Origin: an uncultured bacterium
Lineage (GTDB): Bacteria; Bacillota_I; Bacilli_A; RFN20; CAG-826
DNA length: 48,246 nucleotides
Direction: 5' to 3'
Assembly (NCBI GenBank): GCA_949295325.1
Contig: CASFKG010000003.1
Coordinates: forward strand, 1 to 48,246
This document shows, in pieces, positions 15,983 through 24,081 of the stretch. Position numbers and translations under genes: made by a program. Below the pieces are notes generated by a model. That model saw nothing but the letters and a program-made list of their open reading frames with translations, ran no database searches and had not been told where the DNA came from. Position 1 is the stretch's first letter, and the number at the start of each line of letters is the position of its first letter.

Positions 15983-16342
15983 ATGAACAACAATATCGTA
16001 AACGAAATCACCGAGCGGCAGCTCCGCCACGACCTGCCGGAATTCTCGAGCGGCGACACCGTCAAGGTCTACGTCCGCATCGTCGAGAACAAAAAGGAGA
16101 GAACCCAGGTTTTCGAAGGCGTCGTCATCCAGCGCCGCGGACACGGCGTCAGCGAAACCTTCGTCGTCCGGAAACTTTCTAGCGGCATCGGCGTCGAGAG
16201 GACCTTCCCGGTCAATAGCCCGGCCATCGCCAAGATCGAAGTTGTCCGCCGCGGCAAAGTCAGAAGGGCCCGCATCCACTATATGCGTGGTCTATCCGGC
16301 AAGGCTGCTAGGATCAAGCCGGCCGACGAAAAGTCGAAGTAA
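15983..16342 (+). CDS. rplS: 50S ribosomal protein L19
   Basis: 119 residues from the ATG at 15983, with ggag at 15972-15975. [38 protein letters not shown], and [17 protein letters not shown] are L19 hallmarks. The longer open frame upstream (from 15932) has no family match and is rejected. In many relatives rplS follows trmD; here it is separated by the inverted rpsP block and the sugar cassette, and has its own promoter and terminator, so it is a single-gene unit. Confidence 0.95.
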   Translation: MNNNIVNEITERQLRHDLPEFSSGDTVKVYVRIVENKKERTQVFEGVVIQRRGHGVSETFVVRKLSSGIGVERTFPVNSPAIAKIEVVRRGKVRRARIHYMRGLSGKAARIKPADEKSK

Positions 16343-16355
16343 GGCAAATAGGTTG

Positions 16356-16387
16356 ACCGCGGGTGTTGCCCCGCGGTTTTCCTTTTG
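16356..16387 (+). terminator. Intrinsic terminator of rplS
   Basis: Perfect eight-pair stem accgcggg/cccgcggt with a six-base loop, followed by ttttccttttg. Strong terminator 13 bases after the rplS stop. Confidence 0.9.
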
Positions 16388-16400
16388 TCCTCGAAGTACC

Positions 16401-16406
16401 TATAAT
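16401..16406 (+). promoter_or_regulatory. -10 box (TATAAT) six bases before the lepB start
   Basis: Perfect TATAAT at 16401-16406, then gggcag, then the GTG start at 16413. It follows directly after the rplS terminator. The expected transcription start coincides with the start codon, so lepB mRNA may be leaderless. A clear -35 box is not seen. Confidence 0.6.
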
Positions 16407-16412
16407 GGGCAG

Positions 16413-17228
16413 GTGCCAAGCCCCCTTGCCGAGAAAGACGTTATCGATATAGATTCCCCGCTCCCCATCAAGAAGAAGGAAAAGAAACCGGCTTGGAAGC
16501 GGGTGGTTTTGATCGTCCTCCGCGTCGTTGTCGGAATCACCATCGTCCTTGCCGCTTTGTACTCCATCGAGATTATCTGGCTATATAGCGTCTATACCCC
16601 GTTCTATGTGGTCGGCGATTCGATGTGGCCGACCCTAAATAGCGATGCGCGCCGGGAGGCAGGCGGGGAAGCGACCCATGCCGGGGACTGGGGCAACTAT
16701 TCATTCGGTACCTCTAGCTGGTATACGATCGATTTCGGTTTCATGGATACCACCGATTTCCTTCCGGAACTAGAACGTTTCGACGTGGTAGTCACGCATT
16801 ATCCAGACGATCCGCCGGGCGTTGGCTACAAGATAAAAAGGATCGTCGGCCTTCCAGGCGAGACCATCTATTTCGACGCCGAAGGCGAACTCTACATAAA
16901 AGGCCTAGGGGAAAGCCAATTCGAATTGATCCCCCAGGTCGGCTTCGCCATGCGTGACAAAGACAAGACCAATTTCGGCAGCGAGTACGCCTATAACGAG
17001 GAACACGCCTACGAGATTCCCGAGGGGAGTTACTTCATAGTCGGGGACAATAGGAGCGCCTCGACTGATTCCCGATCGGTCGGGGCCATAGGCGGGGAAT
17101 ACATGCGGGGCAAGGCAATCTACGTGGTCGGGACCTGCCAATATACCGCCGACGTCGCTAACGGCAGGGCATCCCCGGGGGTCAATTGGCTATCCTTCGT
17201 GCCGCCTTGGGCGTTTCAGGAACTATGA
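16413..17228 (+). CDS. lepB: Type I signal peptidase
   Basis: 271 residues from the GTG at 16413; upstream frame lies inside the terminator and rplS. A cytoplasmic basic segment (KKKEKKPAWKR) is followed by one membrane helix at about residues 32-55. The catalytic serine is in VVGDSMWPTL near residue 70, the catalytic lysine in YKIKRIVGLPGETI near 140, and the VGDNRSASTDSR box near 210. It cleaves signal peptides of exported proteins outside the membrane. An extra segment between the Ser and Lys boxes (about 45 residues) is longer than in E. coli-independent Gram-positive forms I know. Its stop overlaps rbgA by four bases. Confidence 0.92.
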   Translation: MPSPLAEKDVIDIDSPLPIKKKEKKPAWKRVVLIVLRVVVGITIVLAALYSIEIIWLYSVYTPFYVVGDSMWPTLNSDARREAGGEATHAGDWGNYSFGTSSWYTIDFGFMDTTDFLPELERFDVVVTHYPDDPPGVGYKIKRIVGLPGETIYFDAEGELYIKGLGESQFELIPQVGFAMRDKDKTNFGSEYAYNEEHAYEIPEGSYFIVGDNRSASTDSRSVGAIGGEYMRGKAIYVVGTCQYTADVANGRASPGVNWLSFVPPWAFQEL

Positions 17229-18073
17229 ATCAGCAGCAAAAAGGAATCCATTATTTCCCTGGGCACATGGCCAAGGCCCTGAAGAGCCTCGGCGAGCTTT
17301 CGCGTCTATGCGACATCATAATCGAAATCGCCGACGCCCGGGCCCCGGAATCAACGCGCAATCCGCTTTTGATGCAGGCAAGCGCGCAAAAACCACGCCT
17401 TTTGCTGTTAAACAAGGAAGATTTGGCAGATCCCAAGGCTACGGATAGTTGGATTGCCTTTTACGCGGATAACGGGATTGCCGCCAAACCGCTTTCCGCG
17501 GTCAAAAAGGGCGTTTATGCGTTGATTGGGGCGTGCCTTGCGGATTTATCGAAGGCCAAGCGGGAAAAGGAAAAGCGCTACGGCATGAAAAGACAGCCGC
17601 TGAAGCTTGCCGTCTTCGGCATACCGAACGTCGGAAAGTCGACGTTTGTCAATTCCCTGGCGGGCAAAAAGGCCGCAAGAGCCGCGGACCGTCCCGGCGT
17701 GACAAGGGCCGAGCAATGGATAAAAATCGGGAACGAGATATTGCTCTTGGATACCCCCGGCATTCTTCCTATGAACTACGAGGACCGGAAAAAAGCGGTC
17801 AACCTCGCCTTGCTTGGCTCCATAAAGGAAGAAGTTCTTCCCACGTCGGAACTGGCCTCGGAACTTCTTGCCTTCCTGAACGAAAGATATCCGGATGCCC
17901 TCAAGGACCGTTATGGCTACGAGGCCGGAGAACCCCTGGAAGCCATCGCCAAGAGGAGGGGACTCCTCCTTAAGGAAGGGAAGCCAGACATTTCGAGGAC
18001 AGTATCCCTGCTGCTTAAGGAATTCCGTTCGGGTGCCCTTGGAAGGCTCAGTTTGGAATTTCCCGATGCTTGA
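17225..18073 (+). CDS. rbgA: Ribosome biogenesis GTPase RbgA (YlqF)
   Basis: 282 residues from the ATG that overlaps the lepB stop. It is a circularly permuted GTPase: the NKxD motif (LLLNKEDLADP, near residue 63) comes before the P-loop (FGIPNVGKSTFVNSL, near 132) and DTPGIL. N-terminal YFPGHMAKALKSL is typical. It acts in late 50S assembly. The lepB-rbgA-rnhB order is common in Bacillota. It overlaps rnhB by eight bases. Confidence 0.95.
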   Translation: MNQQQKGIHYFPGHMAKALKSLGELSRLCDIIIEIADARAPESTRNPLLMQASAQKPRLLLLNKEDLADPKATDSWIAFYADNGIAAKPLSAVKKGVYALIGACLADLSKAKREKEKRYGMKRQPLKLAVFGIPNVGKSTFVNSLAGKKAARAADRPGVTRAEQWIKIGNEILLLDTPGILPMNYEDRKKAVNLALLGSIKEEVLPTSELASELLAFLNERYPDALKDRYGYEAGEPLEAIAKRRGLLLKEGKPDISRTVSLLLKEFRSGALGRLSLEFPDA

Positions 18074-18677
18074 TTACGAGGAAAGGTTCCGCAGCGGCGA
18101 CATTTTGATTGCCGGTACCGACGAGGCCGGGCGCGGGCCCTGCGCGGGTCCGCTTTATGCCGCAGCCTGCGTTTTCCCGATCGGCTATAGAAACGAGGAG
18201 ATTAACGATTCAAAGAAGCTGACCGCCAAGAAACGGGAGGAGCTGTTCGATATCATCCGGCGCGATGCGCTCGACTACGCGGTCGCCGATGTATCGGCGG
18301 AGGATGTCGATAGGCTGAACCCTTACCAAGCCTCGAGAAGGGCGATGGAAACGGCGCTGGGGAAGCTCAGGGTCAAAATTGGCCTGGTCGTTACAGACGC
18401 GATGCCATTGCCGGGTTTCCGTATACCCTACGTCGATCTCGTAAAAGGGGATGCCAAATGCCTATGTATCGCCGCCGCATCGATTCTGGCCAAGGTCAGC
18501 CGGGACCGCTACATGGTCGAATTAGACAGGAGGTACCCGGAGTACGGCTTTGCCAAGCACAAGGGCTATGCGACCAAGGAACATATGGAGGCCCTGCGCA
18601 AATACGGACCGATAGAGGGGGTGCACCGCTTAAGCTACAAAAACGTGGCTTCCTTGAAACAGATTTCGCTATTTTAG
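18066..18677 (+). CDS. rnhB: Ribonuclease HII
   Basis: 203 residues from the ATG at 18066. AGTDEAGRGPCAGPLYAA near residue 17 carries the catalytic Asp-Glu, INDSKKLTAKKREELF follows, and VKGDAKCLCIAAASILAKV holds another active-site acidic residue. It removes ribonucleotides from DNA-RNA hybrids. The upstream open frame is within rbgA and is discarded. It is followed by dprA after a 44-base gap. Confidence 0.95.
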   Translation: MLDYEERFRSGDILIAGTDEAGRGPCAGPLYAAACVFPIGYRNEEINDSKKLTAKKREELFDIIRRDALDYAVADVSAEDVDRLNPYQASRRAMETALGKLRVKIGLVVTDAMPLPGFRIPYVDLVKGDAKCLCIAAASILAKVSRDRYMVELDRRYPEYGFAKHKGYATKEHMEALRKYGPIEGVHRLSYKNVASLKQISLF

Positions 18678-18721
18678 GTACTTTTGGCACCGTTGCCCCC
18701 TATTTACGGATGGGAGGTAAC

Positions 18722-19510
18722 ATGAAAGCAAGAGACATACTCATCGCCCTTGCCGTCAACTGCGACGGCGATTGGGACCGCATCATGGACATGATCCATG
18801 CCCGCAAGGTGATGCCGGAAGAAGAAATCAACACCATAGCCGCCAAGGGCCTTCAGGCCATTACGATCATAGACGACGATTATCCGAGGTACCTGAGGAA
18901 TTCCTATAAGCCGCCAATCTGCCTTTTTTACAAAGGCGACAAATCCCTGATCAAAGACGGCGAGAACCTTGTCGGATATGTCGGGTCCCGCGATGCCACG
19001 CCGTATGCTCTCAAAATGGCCGGGAAGATATGCGCCGGTATCAGCGACAAGGGGTTTACCGTCGTTTCCGGCATGGCCAGAGGGGTTGACGGAGCGGCCT
19101 TGCGCGCTGCGATCAAGGGAAAAGGAAAGGCCGTGGCCTTTCTTGGCAGCGGCATCGATAGACCGTATCCCGAAAGCAACCGCGATTTATACAACGAATT
19201 ATGTACCTCGGGTCTCGTCCTGAGCGAATACCCCTTCGAAATAGAGCCGAAGCCCAGCAATTTCCCTTTCCGCAACCGAATGATCGCCGCTTCCTGCCGG
19301 GCCCTGATAGTAGGCGAGGCCAAACCAAGAAGCGGGACGTCGGTTACCGTAAACTACGCCGTAAGCGCCAACTGCGACGTAGGGGCCGTCCCCTTCGAAG
19401 CCGGGGCGGAGTTCATTAACAACCAGCTTATCAAAGAGGGGGCCGCGCTTATAGAAAATGCCGGGGACGCCATCGACCTCATCATGCCGTCAGGCAAATG
19501 CCGAAAATAA
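18722..19510 (+). CDS. dprA: DNA processing protein DprA (Smf)
   Basis: 262 residues from the ATG at 18722, which has a strong gggaggt four bases upstream. The Rossmann-like core shows LVGYVGSRDATPYA near residue 82, TVVSGMARGVDGAALRAA, AFLGSGIDRPYP, and FPFRNRMIAA. DprA loads RecA on incoming single-stranded DNA. At 262 residues it is short: the N-terminal helical domain is partial and there is no C-terminal winged-helix domain. The dprA-topA-trmFO-xerC order is conserved in Bacilli. Confidence 0.93.
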   Translation: MKARDILIALAVNCDGDWDRIMDMIHARKVMPEEEINTIAAKGLQAITIIDDDYPRYLRNSYKPPICLFYKGDKSLIKDGENLVGYVGSRDATPYALKMAGKICAGISDKGFTVVSGMARGVDGAALRAAIKGKGKAVAFLGSGIDRPYPESNRDLYNELCTSGLVLSEYPFEIEPKPSNFPFRNRMIAASCRALIVGEAKPRSGTSVTVNYAVSANCDVGAVPFEAGAEFINNQLIKEGAALIENAGDAIDLIMPSGKCRK

Positions 19511-19516
19511 AAAATT

Positions 19517-19544
19517 CCTTATAAATAAATACCTTATTTATAGG
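19517..19544 (+). terminator. AT-rich hairpin after dprA, weak terminator
   Basis: ccttataaataa and ttatttatagg form an imperfect hairpin of about 11 pairs with one bulge, followed by gttttc. Stem is AT-rich, so termination would be inefficient. Confidence 0.4.
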
Positions 19545-19567
19545 GTTTTCGGCGGCCTCCGTGAGTG

Positions 19568-19596
19568 TTGACACCACTTTCCCCATCTTCTAGATT
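19568..19596 (+). promoter_or_regulatory. Promoter of topA
   Basis: Perfect -35 TTGACA (19568-19573), spacer 17, -10 TAGATT (19591-19596). Its position shows that the ATG at 19597 would lie upstream of the expected transcription start and supports the GTG at 19606 as the start codon. Confidence 0.8.
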
Positions 19597-19605
19597 ATGG
19601 CCGCT

Positions 19606-21729
19606 GTGAAATTAGTAATCGTCGAATCACCCAAGAAGTGCGATACCATCGGCCGGTATCTAGGCTCGCCTTACAAGGTCATGGCCAGCCAAGGCCACAT
19701 CCGCGATTTGTCCACCCGCGGCAAGGGCGGATTGGGCATCGATTTGGAACATGGTTTCAAACCGGATTTTGTAATAGCCGAAGGCAAGGAAAGGATCGTA
19801 AACGCCCTCAAGAAGGCCTCGGGCGAGGCGGACGAAGTCCTGCTTGCAACCGACCCGGACCGCGAAGGGGAGGCCATATCGTGGCACCTTGCCGAGGTAT
19901 TGCACCTAGACGAGGAAAAGACCAAGCGCCTCCGTTTCCACGAAATTACAAAACCGGCTATATTGGAAGCCATAAATTCGCCTAGCCACATCGACATGAA
20001 CCTGGTCAATTCCCAGGAAACGCGCCGCATGTACGACCGCATAATCGGTTTCAAGCTGAGCAAGCTCCTCAACCAGAAGATGGGCTCGCCCAGTGCCGGA
20101 CGCGTCCAGTCGGTAACTTTGAGGATGATTGTCGATAACGATGCGGAGATCAAGGCGTTTGTGCCCGAGGAATATTGGGTACTACACGTTTCCGTCGACG
20201 TAAACGGCACCACCCTTGACATAGACCTCGACAAAATCGATGGGAAACCGGCGAAGATCAAGACCAAGGAAGAAGCCGAGGCCGTCCTTTCGCGAATTCC
20301 GGACGAGATACCGCTGACGTCTTTGACGACCAAGCCGAGGAGCATTCCCAGCGGCCTTCCTTTCACCACCTCCACGATGCAGCAAGAAGCCTACAACCGT
20401 TTCAAGTTCCCGACGGTAAAGACCCAACGCATTGCCCAAAGGCTTTACGAAGGCCTCGATATTGGCGGCGACCACGTCGGCCTTATTACCTACATGCGTA
20501 CGGATTCGGCGCGTATTTCGCCCGAATGGTTCCACAAGCATGCCGAACCTTACATTATCGAAACCTTCGGGCAAGAGTACCTCGGAGCTCCCAAGTCCGC
20601 TAAGCATGGGGTAAATGCCCAGGATGCCCATGAAGCCATCCGCCCAACCGGAACCCACAGGACCCCGGATGTAGTCGCCAAGTACGTCAGCGCCGACGAA
20701 GCCAAGCTCTACCGGTTGATTTATACGCGGGCCATGGCTTCCTTGATGGCTCCGAAGAAGGTGCTTTCGACGGTCGCGACTTTCGAGGCAAACGGGCTTT
20801 CCTTCAAAGCAACCGGATCGATAACGACATTCAAGGGCTACGAAGCCATCTACGGCAATTACGCCGAAAAGGACGATAATGAACTCCCACTCCTGAAGGA
20901 AGGGGACAGCTATCGCATTTCGAAGAAGGACGGGGAACAGAAATTCACCCAGCCCCCGGCCCGTTATAGCGAAGCCAAGGTCGTGAAACTCATGGAGGAA
21001 AAGGGCATCGGCCGTCCTTCGACCTATGCTTCCACCATCGATACGCTAGAAAAGAGGAAGTACATCGTTTCCAAAGGCGGCATTTTGACTCCGACGGAAG
21101 ACGGAATCAGAACCACCGTGGTTTTGGAAAAATATTTTCCCGAAATCGTCAGCGACAAATATACAGCCGACATGGAAAAGACGTTGGACGAAATCGAGGA
21201 AGGCAAGGAAACCAAACTCAAGGCAATGGAGGATTTCTATTCTCCGTTCATCAAGAAGTTCGACGAGGTGACCAAGGTCATGTACAAGGACCCGCCGGTG
21301 GAAACCGGCGAGAAATGCCCCGAATGCGGAGCTCCTTTGATTATCCGCAAGGGACCTTATGGTACCTTCATAGGATGCTCGAATTACCCCAAGTGCCGCT
21401 ATATCAAGAAGCCGGAAAAGGAAAAGCCCAGGGAAACCGGCGAACTTTGTCCCGAATGTGGGAAGCCCTTGGTCTACCGCAAAGACCGGAAAGGCAACGA
21501 ATTCGTCGCCTGCTCCGGATTCCCTGAGTGCCACTACATAAAAGGAAGCGAAAACGCGCCCAAGAAGGAGAAGAAGGCCTATACCGAGGCCGACTACGTA
21601 AAGCCGTGTCCGAAGTGCAAGACCGGACATCTTGTCTACAAACAGGGCAAGAAGGTCAAGTTCCTCGGATGCACGAATTTCCCCAAGTGCCACTACCATG
21701 AGTTCCTGCCAAAAGACGGCGACAATTGA
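19606..21729 (+). CDS. topA: DNA topoisomerase I
   Basis: 707 residues if started at the GTG at 19606, giving the canonical N-terminus KLVIVESPKK; an in-frame ATG at 19597 abuts the -10 box and would not be transcribed. The Toprim domain has LLATDPDREGEAISWHL near residue 80. The catalytic tyrosine is in GLITYMRTDS near 295. Three C-terminal four-cysteine zinc ribbons follow (CPECGAPL, CPECGKPL, CPKCKTGH) between about 565 and 700. It relaxes negative supercoils. Its 3' end overlaps trmFO by 32 bases. Confidence 0.95.
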   Translation: MKLVIVESPKKCDTIGRYLGSPYKVMASQGHIRDLSTRGKGGLGIDLEHGFKPDFVIAEGKERIVNALKKASGEADEVLLATDPDREGEAISWHLAEVLHLDEEKTKRLRFHEITKPAILEAINSPSHIDMNLVNSQETRRMYDRIIGFKLSKLLNQKMGSPSAGRVQSVTLRMIVDNDAEIKAFVPEEYWVLHVSVDVNGTTLDIDLDKIDGKPAKIKTKEEAEAVLSRIPDEIPLTSLTTKPRSIPSGLPFTTSTMQQEAYNRFKFPTVKTQRIAQRLYEGLDIGGDHVGLITYMRTDSARISPEWFHKHAEPYIIETFGQEYLGAPKSAKHGVNAQDAHEAIRPTGTHRTPDVVAKYVSADEAKLYRLIYTRAMASLMAPKKVLSTVATFEANGLSFKATGSITTFKGYEAIYGNYAEKDDNELPLLKEGDSYRISKKDGEQKFTQPPARYSEAKVVKLMEEKGIGRPSTYASTIDTLEKRKYIVSKGGILTPTEDGIRTTVVLEKYFPEIVSDKYTADMEKTLDEIEEGKETKLKAMEDFYSPFIKKFDEVTKVMYKDPPVETGEKCPECGAPLIIRKGPYGTFIGCSNYPKCRYIKKPEKEKPRETGELCPECGKPLVYRKDRKGNEFVACSGFPECHYIKGSENAPKKEKKAYTEADYVKPCPKCKTGHLVYKQGKKVKFLGCTNFPKCHYHEFLPKDGDN

Positions 21730-23005
21730 CGTTATCGGCGGCGGTCTTGCCGGAAGCGAGGCCGCCTACTATCTGCTAAAGCGGGGCTACAAGGTCAATC
21801 TTTTCGAGCGGCGTCCAAGCCACGACGACCATGCCCATGAAACCGGTCTTTACGGCGAGCTTGTCTGTTCCAATTCCCTGAAAGGGAAAGGCCTCACCAA
21901 CGCCTGCGGACTTTTAAAGGAGGAGATCCGCGAACTGGGCTCCATCGTGATGGAGGCAAGCGCAGTGAGCGAAGTACCTAGCGGCAACGCCCTTTCGGTC
22001 GACCGTGATATTTTCGCTGGGGAGATAACAAAAAGGTTAAAATCATTCCCTAACCTTACGGAAATCTCTATAGAAGCCGCCTCTTTTTCCGAAAATCCTA
22101 CTATTTTGGCTACCGGGCCTTTGACTGACGGCCCTCTTCTCGAGACCATTTCCAAAATAAGCGGGGCGGATGGTTACCATTTCTTTGACGCTTCCGCTCC
22201 CATTGTAAAAAAATCATCCCTTGATTTCGGCGTCTGCTATTTCAAGTCGCGTTACGAACAGGGCGATGATAGTTACATCAATTGCCCCTTCCATCAAAAA
22301 AGCGACTTCCTGAATTTCTATAACGAGCTTGTGCATGCCAAAAGGGCCTTGCTTCACGAAGGGGACGATGATTACTTCGAGGGATGTCTGCCGATTGAGG
22401 TAATCGCTTCCCGGGGTCCCGATACGCTTAGGCACGGCCCTCTTAAGCCGATGGGCCTCGAAATCGAAGGAATGAGAAGACCTTACGCGGTTGTACAGCT
22501 GAGACAAGACGACATGCTGGGCGAGTGCTACAACATGGTCGGCTTTCAGACGAATCTGACCTACCCGGAGCAGAAACGGGTTTTCTCCATGATTCCGGGT
22601 TTGGAACATGCGGAATTCGTCCGTTACGGTCTCATGCACCGGAACTTCTATCTCGATTCGCCGAGGGTACTTTCCAGCGATTTTTCATTCGTCAGCAAGC
22701 CGAACGTCTTCGCCGCCGGCCAGCTGACCGGGGTCGAAGGCTACGTCGAAAGCGCCGCTTCGGGAATCGCTTCGGCGATTTACCTCGACCAGAGGCTGTC
22801 GGGAATGCCGCTTTGCCGGGCCCCGGAAAAGACGATGCTTGGGAATCTGCTCAATTACGTAAGCCGATTCCCGGGGAAGCGGATGGAACCCATGAACGCC
22901 AACTGGGCCTTGTTCCCGGGAGTCAAAAAAGAGGATCGGGCAACGTATGCCAAAAATTCACTGGAGATAATAAAATCTTGGCGTGGCTTATTACCCGGAT
23001 ACTAG
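21698..23005 (+). CDS. trmFO: tRNA m5U54 methyltransferase TrmFO
   Basis: 435 residues from the ATG at 21698, the length usual for the family. The FAD-binding motif VIGGGLAGSEAAYYLL starts near residue 12; LKGKGLTNACGLLKEEIR and GQLTGVEGYVESAASG are TrmFO hallmarks, and YINCPFHQKSDFLNFYNEL is a conserved central block. The enzyme uses folate and FAD to methylate U54 in tRNA, the Bacillota alternative to TrmA. The start lies within topA with no clear ribosome binding site, so translation is probably coupled. Confidence 0.95.
   Translation: MSSCQKTATIDVIGGGLAGSEAAYYLLKRGYKVNLFERRPSHDDHAHETGLYGELVCSNSLKGKGLTNACGLLKEEIRELGSIVMEASAVSEVPSGNALSVDRDIFAGEITKRLKSFPNLTEISIEAASFSENPTILATGPLTDGPLLETISKISGADGYHFFDASAPIVKKSSLDFGVCYFKSRYEQGDDSYINCPFHQKSDFLNFYNELVHAKRALLHEGDDDYFEGCLPIEVIASRGPDTLRHGPLKPMGLEIEGMRRPYAVVQLRQDDMLGECYNMVGFQTNLTYPEQKRVFSMIPGLEHAEFVRYGLMHRNFYLDSPRVLSSDFSFVSKPNVFAAGQLTGVEGYVESAASGIASAIYLDQRLSGMPLCRAPEKTMLGNLLNYVSRFPGKRMEPMNANWALFPGVKKEDRATYAKNSLEIIKSWRGLLPGY
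22971..22976 (+). promoter_or_regulatory. -10-like box (TAAAAT) six bases before the xerC start
   Basis: TAAAAT at 22971-22976, then cttggc, then the GTG at 22983. It lies inside the end of trmFO. The TAA of this box also closes the xerC frame upstream, so GTG 22983 is the first possible start. Confidence 0.4.
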
Positions 23006-23903
23006 GCTTGAGGAATTCGTCGACTACCTTCTTTATGAATGCCGTTTCAGTCAACTGACCGCGGGAAGCTATGCGGAGGACATTTCCTTGTATCTCCGCT
23101 ACATGTCGCGGAAGGAAAAGGACTACCTCAAGGCCAACAGGCAGGATATCCGCGAACACCTCGCCCATTTGCTGAAAAAAGGTCTGAGCAAACGTTCCAT
23201 TTCAAGGCATCTGTCGGCTTTGAAGGATTTCTACGGCTACCTCAAAAGAAAAAACTACATTGCCGAGAATCCCACGTTATTGGTCAGGGCCCCAAAGGGG
23301 GAAATACGCTATCCCGAAGCCATTAGCGAAGAGAACATCGACAAACTATTCGCCTTGAACTCCCTTAGGACCGATCCATTGGTTCTACGCGACCAGGCCA
23401 TCCTCGAACTCCTGTATTGTTCCGGCATGCGGGCCGGCGAACTCATCTCGCTGACCAAGAGAAATATACTTTATTCTTCCTCTGCCGCACGTGTGGTCGG
23501 CAAGGGGAACAAGGAAAGGCTCGTGCCCTTGTCCGAACATGCTAAAAGTTCGATTGTCCGTTACCTTAGGGAGTTGCGTCCGGTCTTGTCTTCGAAAGCC
23601 GAGTCCCAGACCGACAGGCTTTTTCTCAATTCCAAAGGGGGGCCGCTGACCGTTAGGGGACTTGAGTACGTATTGTCGCGGATAGAGGAAAAGGCAGGCA
23701 TGGATTTGGGCCTTCATCCCCATGAACTCCGCCATTCCTTCGCCACCCATTTATTGGAGCGCGGAGCCGATCTGCGGCTCATACAGGAACTGCTTGGGCA
23801 TGCCTCCCTTAATACCACCCAGGTCTATACCCACGTTTCCAGCAAAGCGATGATCGAGGAGTACAAGGCCCATTTTCCCCGCCGCGAGAAGAAAGAAGAC
23901 TGA
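22983..23903 (+). CDS. xerC: Tyrosine recombinase XerC
   Basis: 306 residues. An N-terminal SAM-like core-binding domain (LTAGSYAEDISLYLRYM) is followed by the catalytic domain with Arg in SGMRAGELISLTK near residue 150, Lys in VVGKGNKERLVPL, the HELRHSFATHLLERGAD box near 245, and the nucleophile Tyr in NTTQVYTHVSS near 285. Position after trmFO matches codV/xerC of Bacilli, whose product resolves chromosome dimers with XerD. It overlaps trmFO by 23 bases. Start GTG has only a distant ggag, 16 bases away. Confidence 0.9.
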   Translation: MAYYPDTRLEEFVDYLLYECRFSQLTAGSYAEDISLYLRYMSRKEKDYLKANRQDIREHLAHLLKKGLSKRSISRHLSALKDFYGYLKRKNYIAENPTLLVRAPKGEIRYPEAISEENIDKLFALNSLRTDPLVLRDQAILELLYCSGMRAGELISLTKRNILYSSSAARVVGKGNKERLVPLSEHAKSSIVRYLRELRPVLSSKAESQTDRLFLNSKGGPLTVRGLEYVLSRIEEKAGMDLGLHPHELRHSFATHLLERGADLRLIQELLGHASLNTTQVYTHVSSKAMIEEYKAHFPRREKKED

Positions 23904-23932
23904 TTTCCCTTTCTTATAGAAAGAAGCGATGG

Positions 23933-23938
23933 TATGAT
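23933..23938 (+). promoter_or_regulatory. Extended -10 box of rpsB
   Basis: TATGAT preceded by TGg (23930-23932), an extended -10. The -35 region 17 bases upstream is TTTCTT, weak. It follows directly after xerC. Confidence 0.5.
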
Positions 23939-23944
23939 ACGCCT

Positions 23945-24066
23945 CGGCCGTTTTTTGATGCGGCCAATACGCACCCCATGGATTCAGCGCCTTGTTCTCC
24001 GACGGGCGAAGCAGCTTAAAAAGCGCCGGAGTGGTCGGCTGTTGGAAGTGGGGGAGGCCTAAACAA
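23945..24066 (+). other. Structured 5' leader of rpsB
   Basis: About 120 bases without a credible gene. It contains ggccg/cggcc (from 23947, loop of ten) and a longer hairpin with ctccg (23998-24002) pairing with cggag (24028-24032), within which aagc-a-gctt forms a small stem. No T tract follows. S2 leaders are known to be autoregulatory in some bacteria; the same role here is inference. Confidence 0.4.
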
Positions 24067-24081
24067 ATGGAGGTCACCGAA

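Noticed and set aside
22983-23903. XerC as part of a mobile element
   Set aside because: Its place after trmFO is the conserved housekeeping position in Bacilli and no element boundaries are seen.
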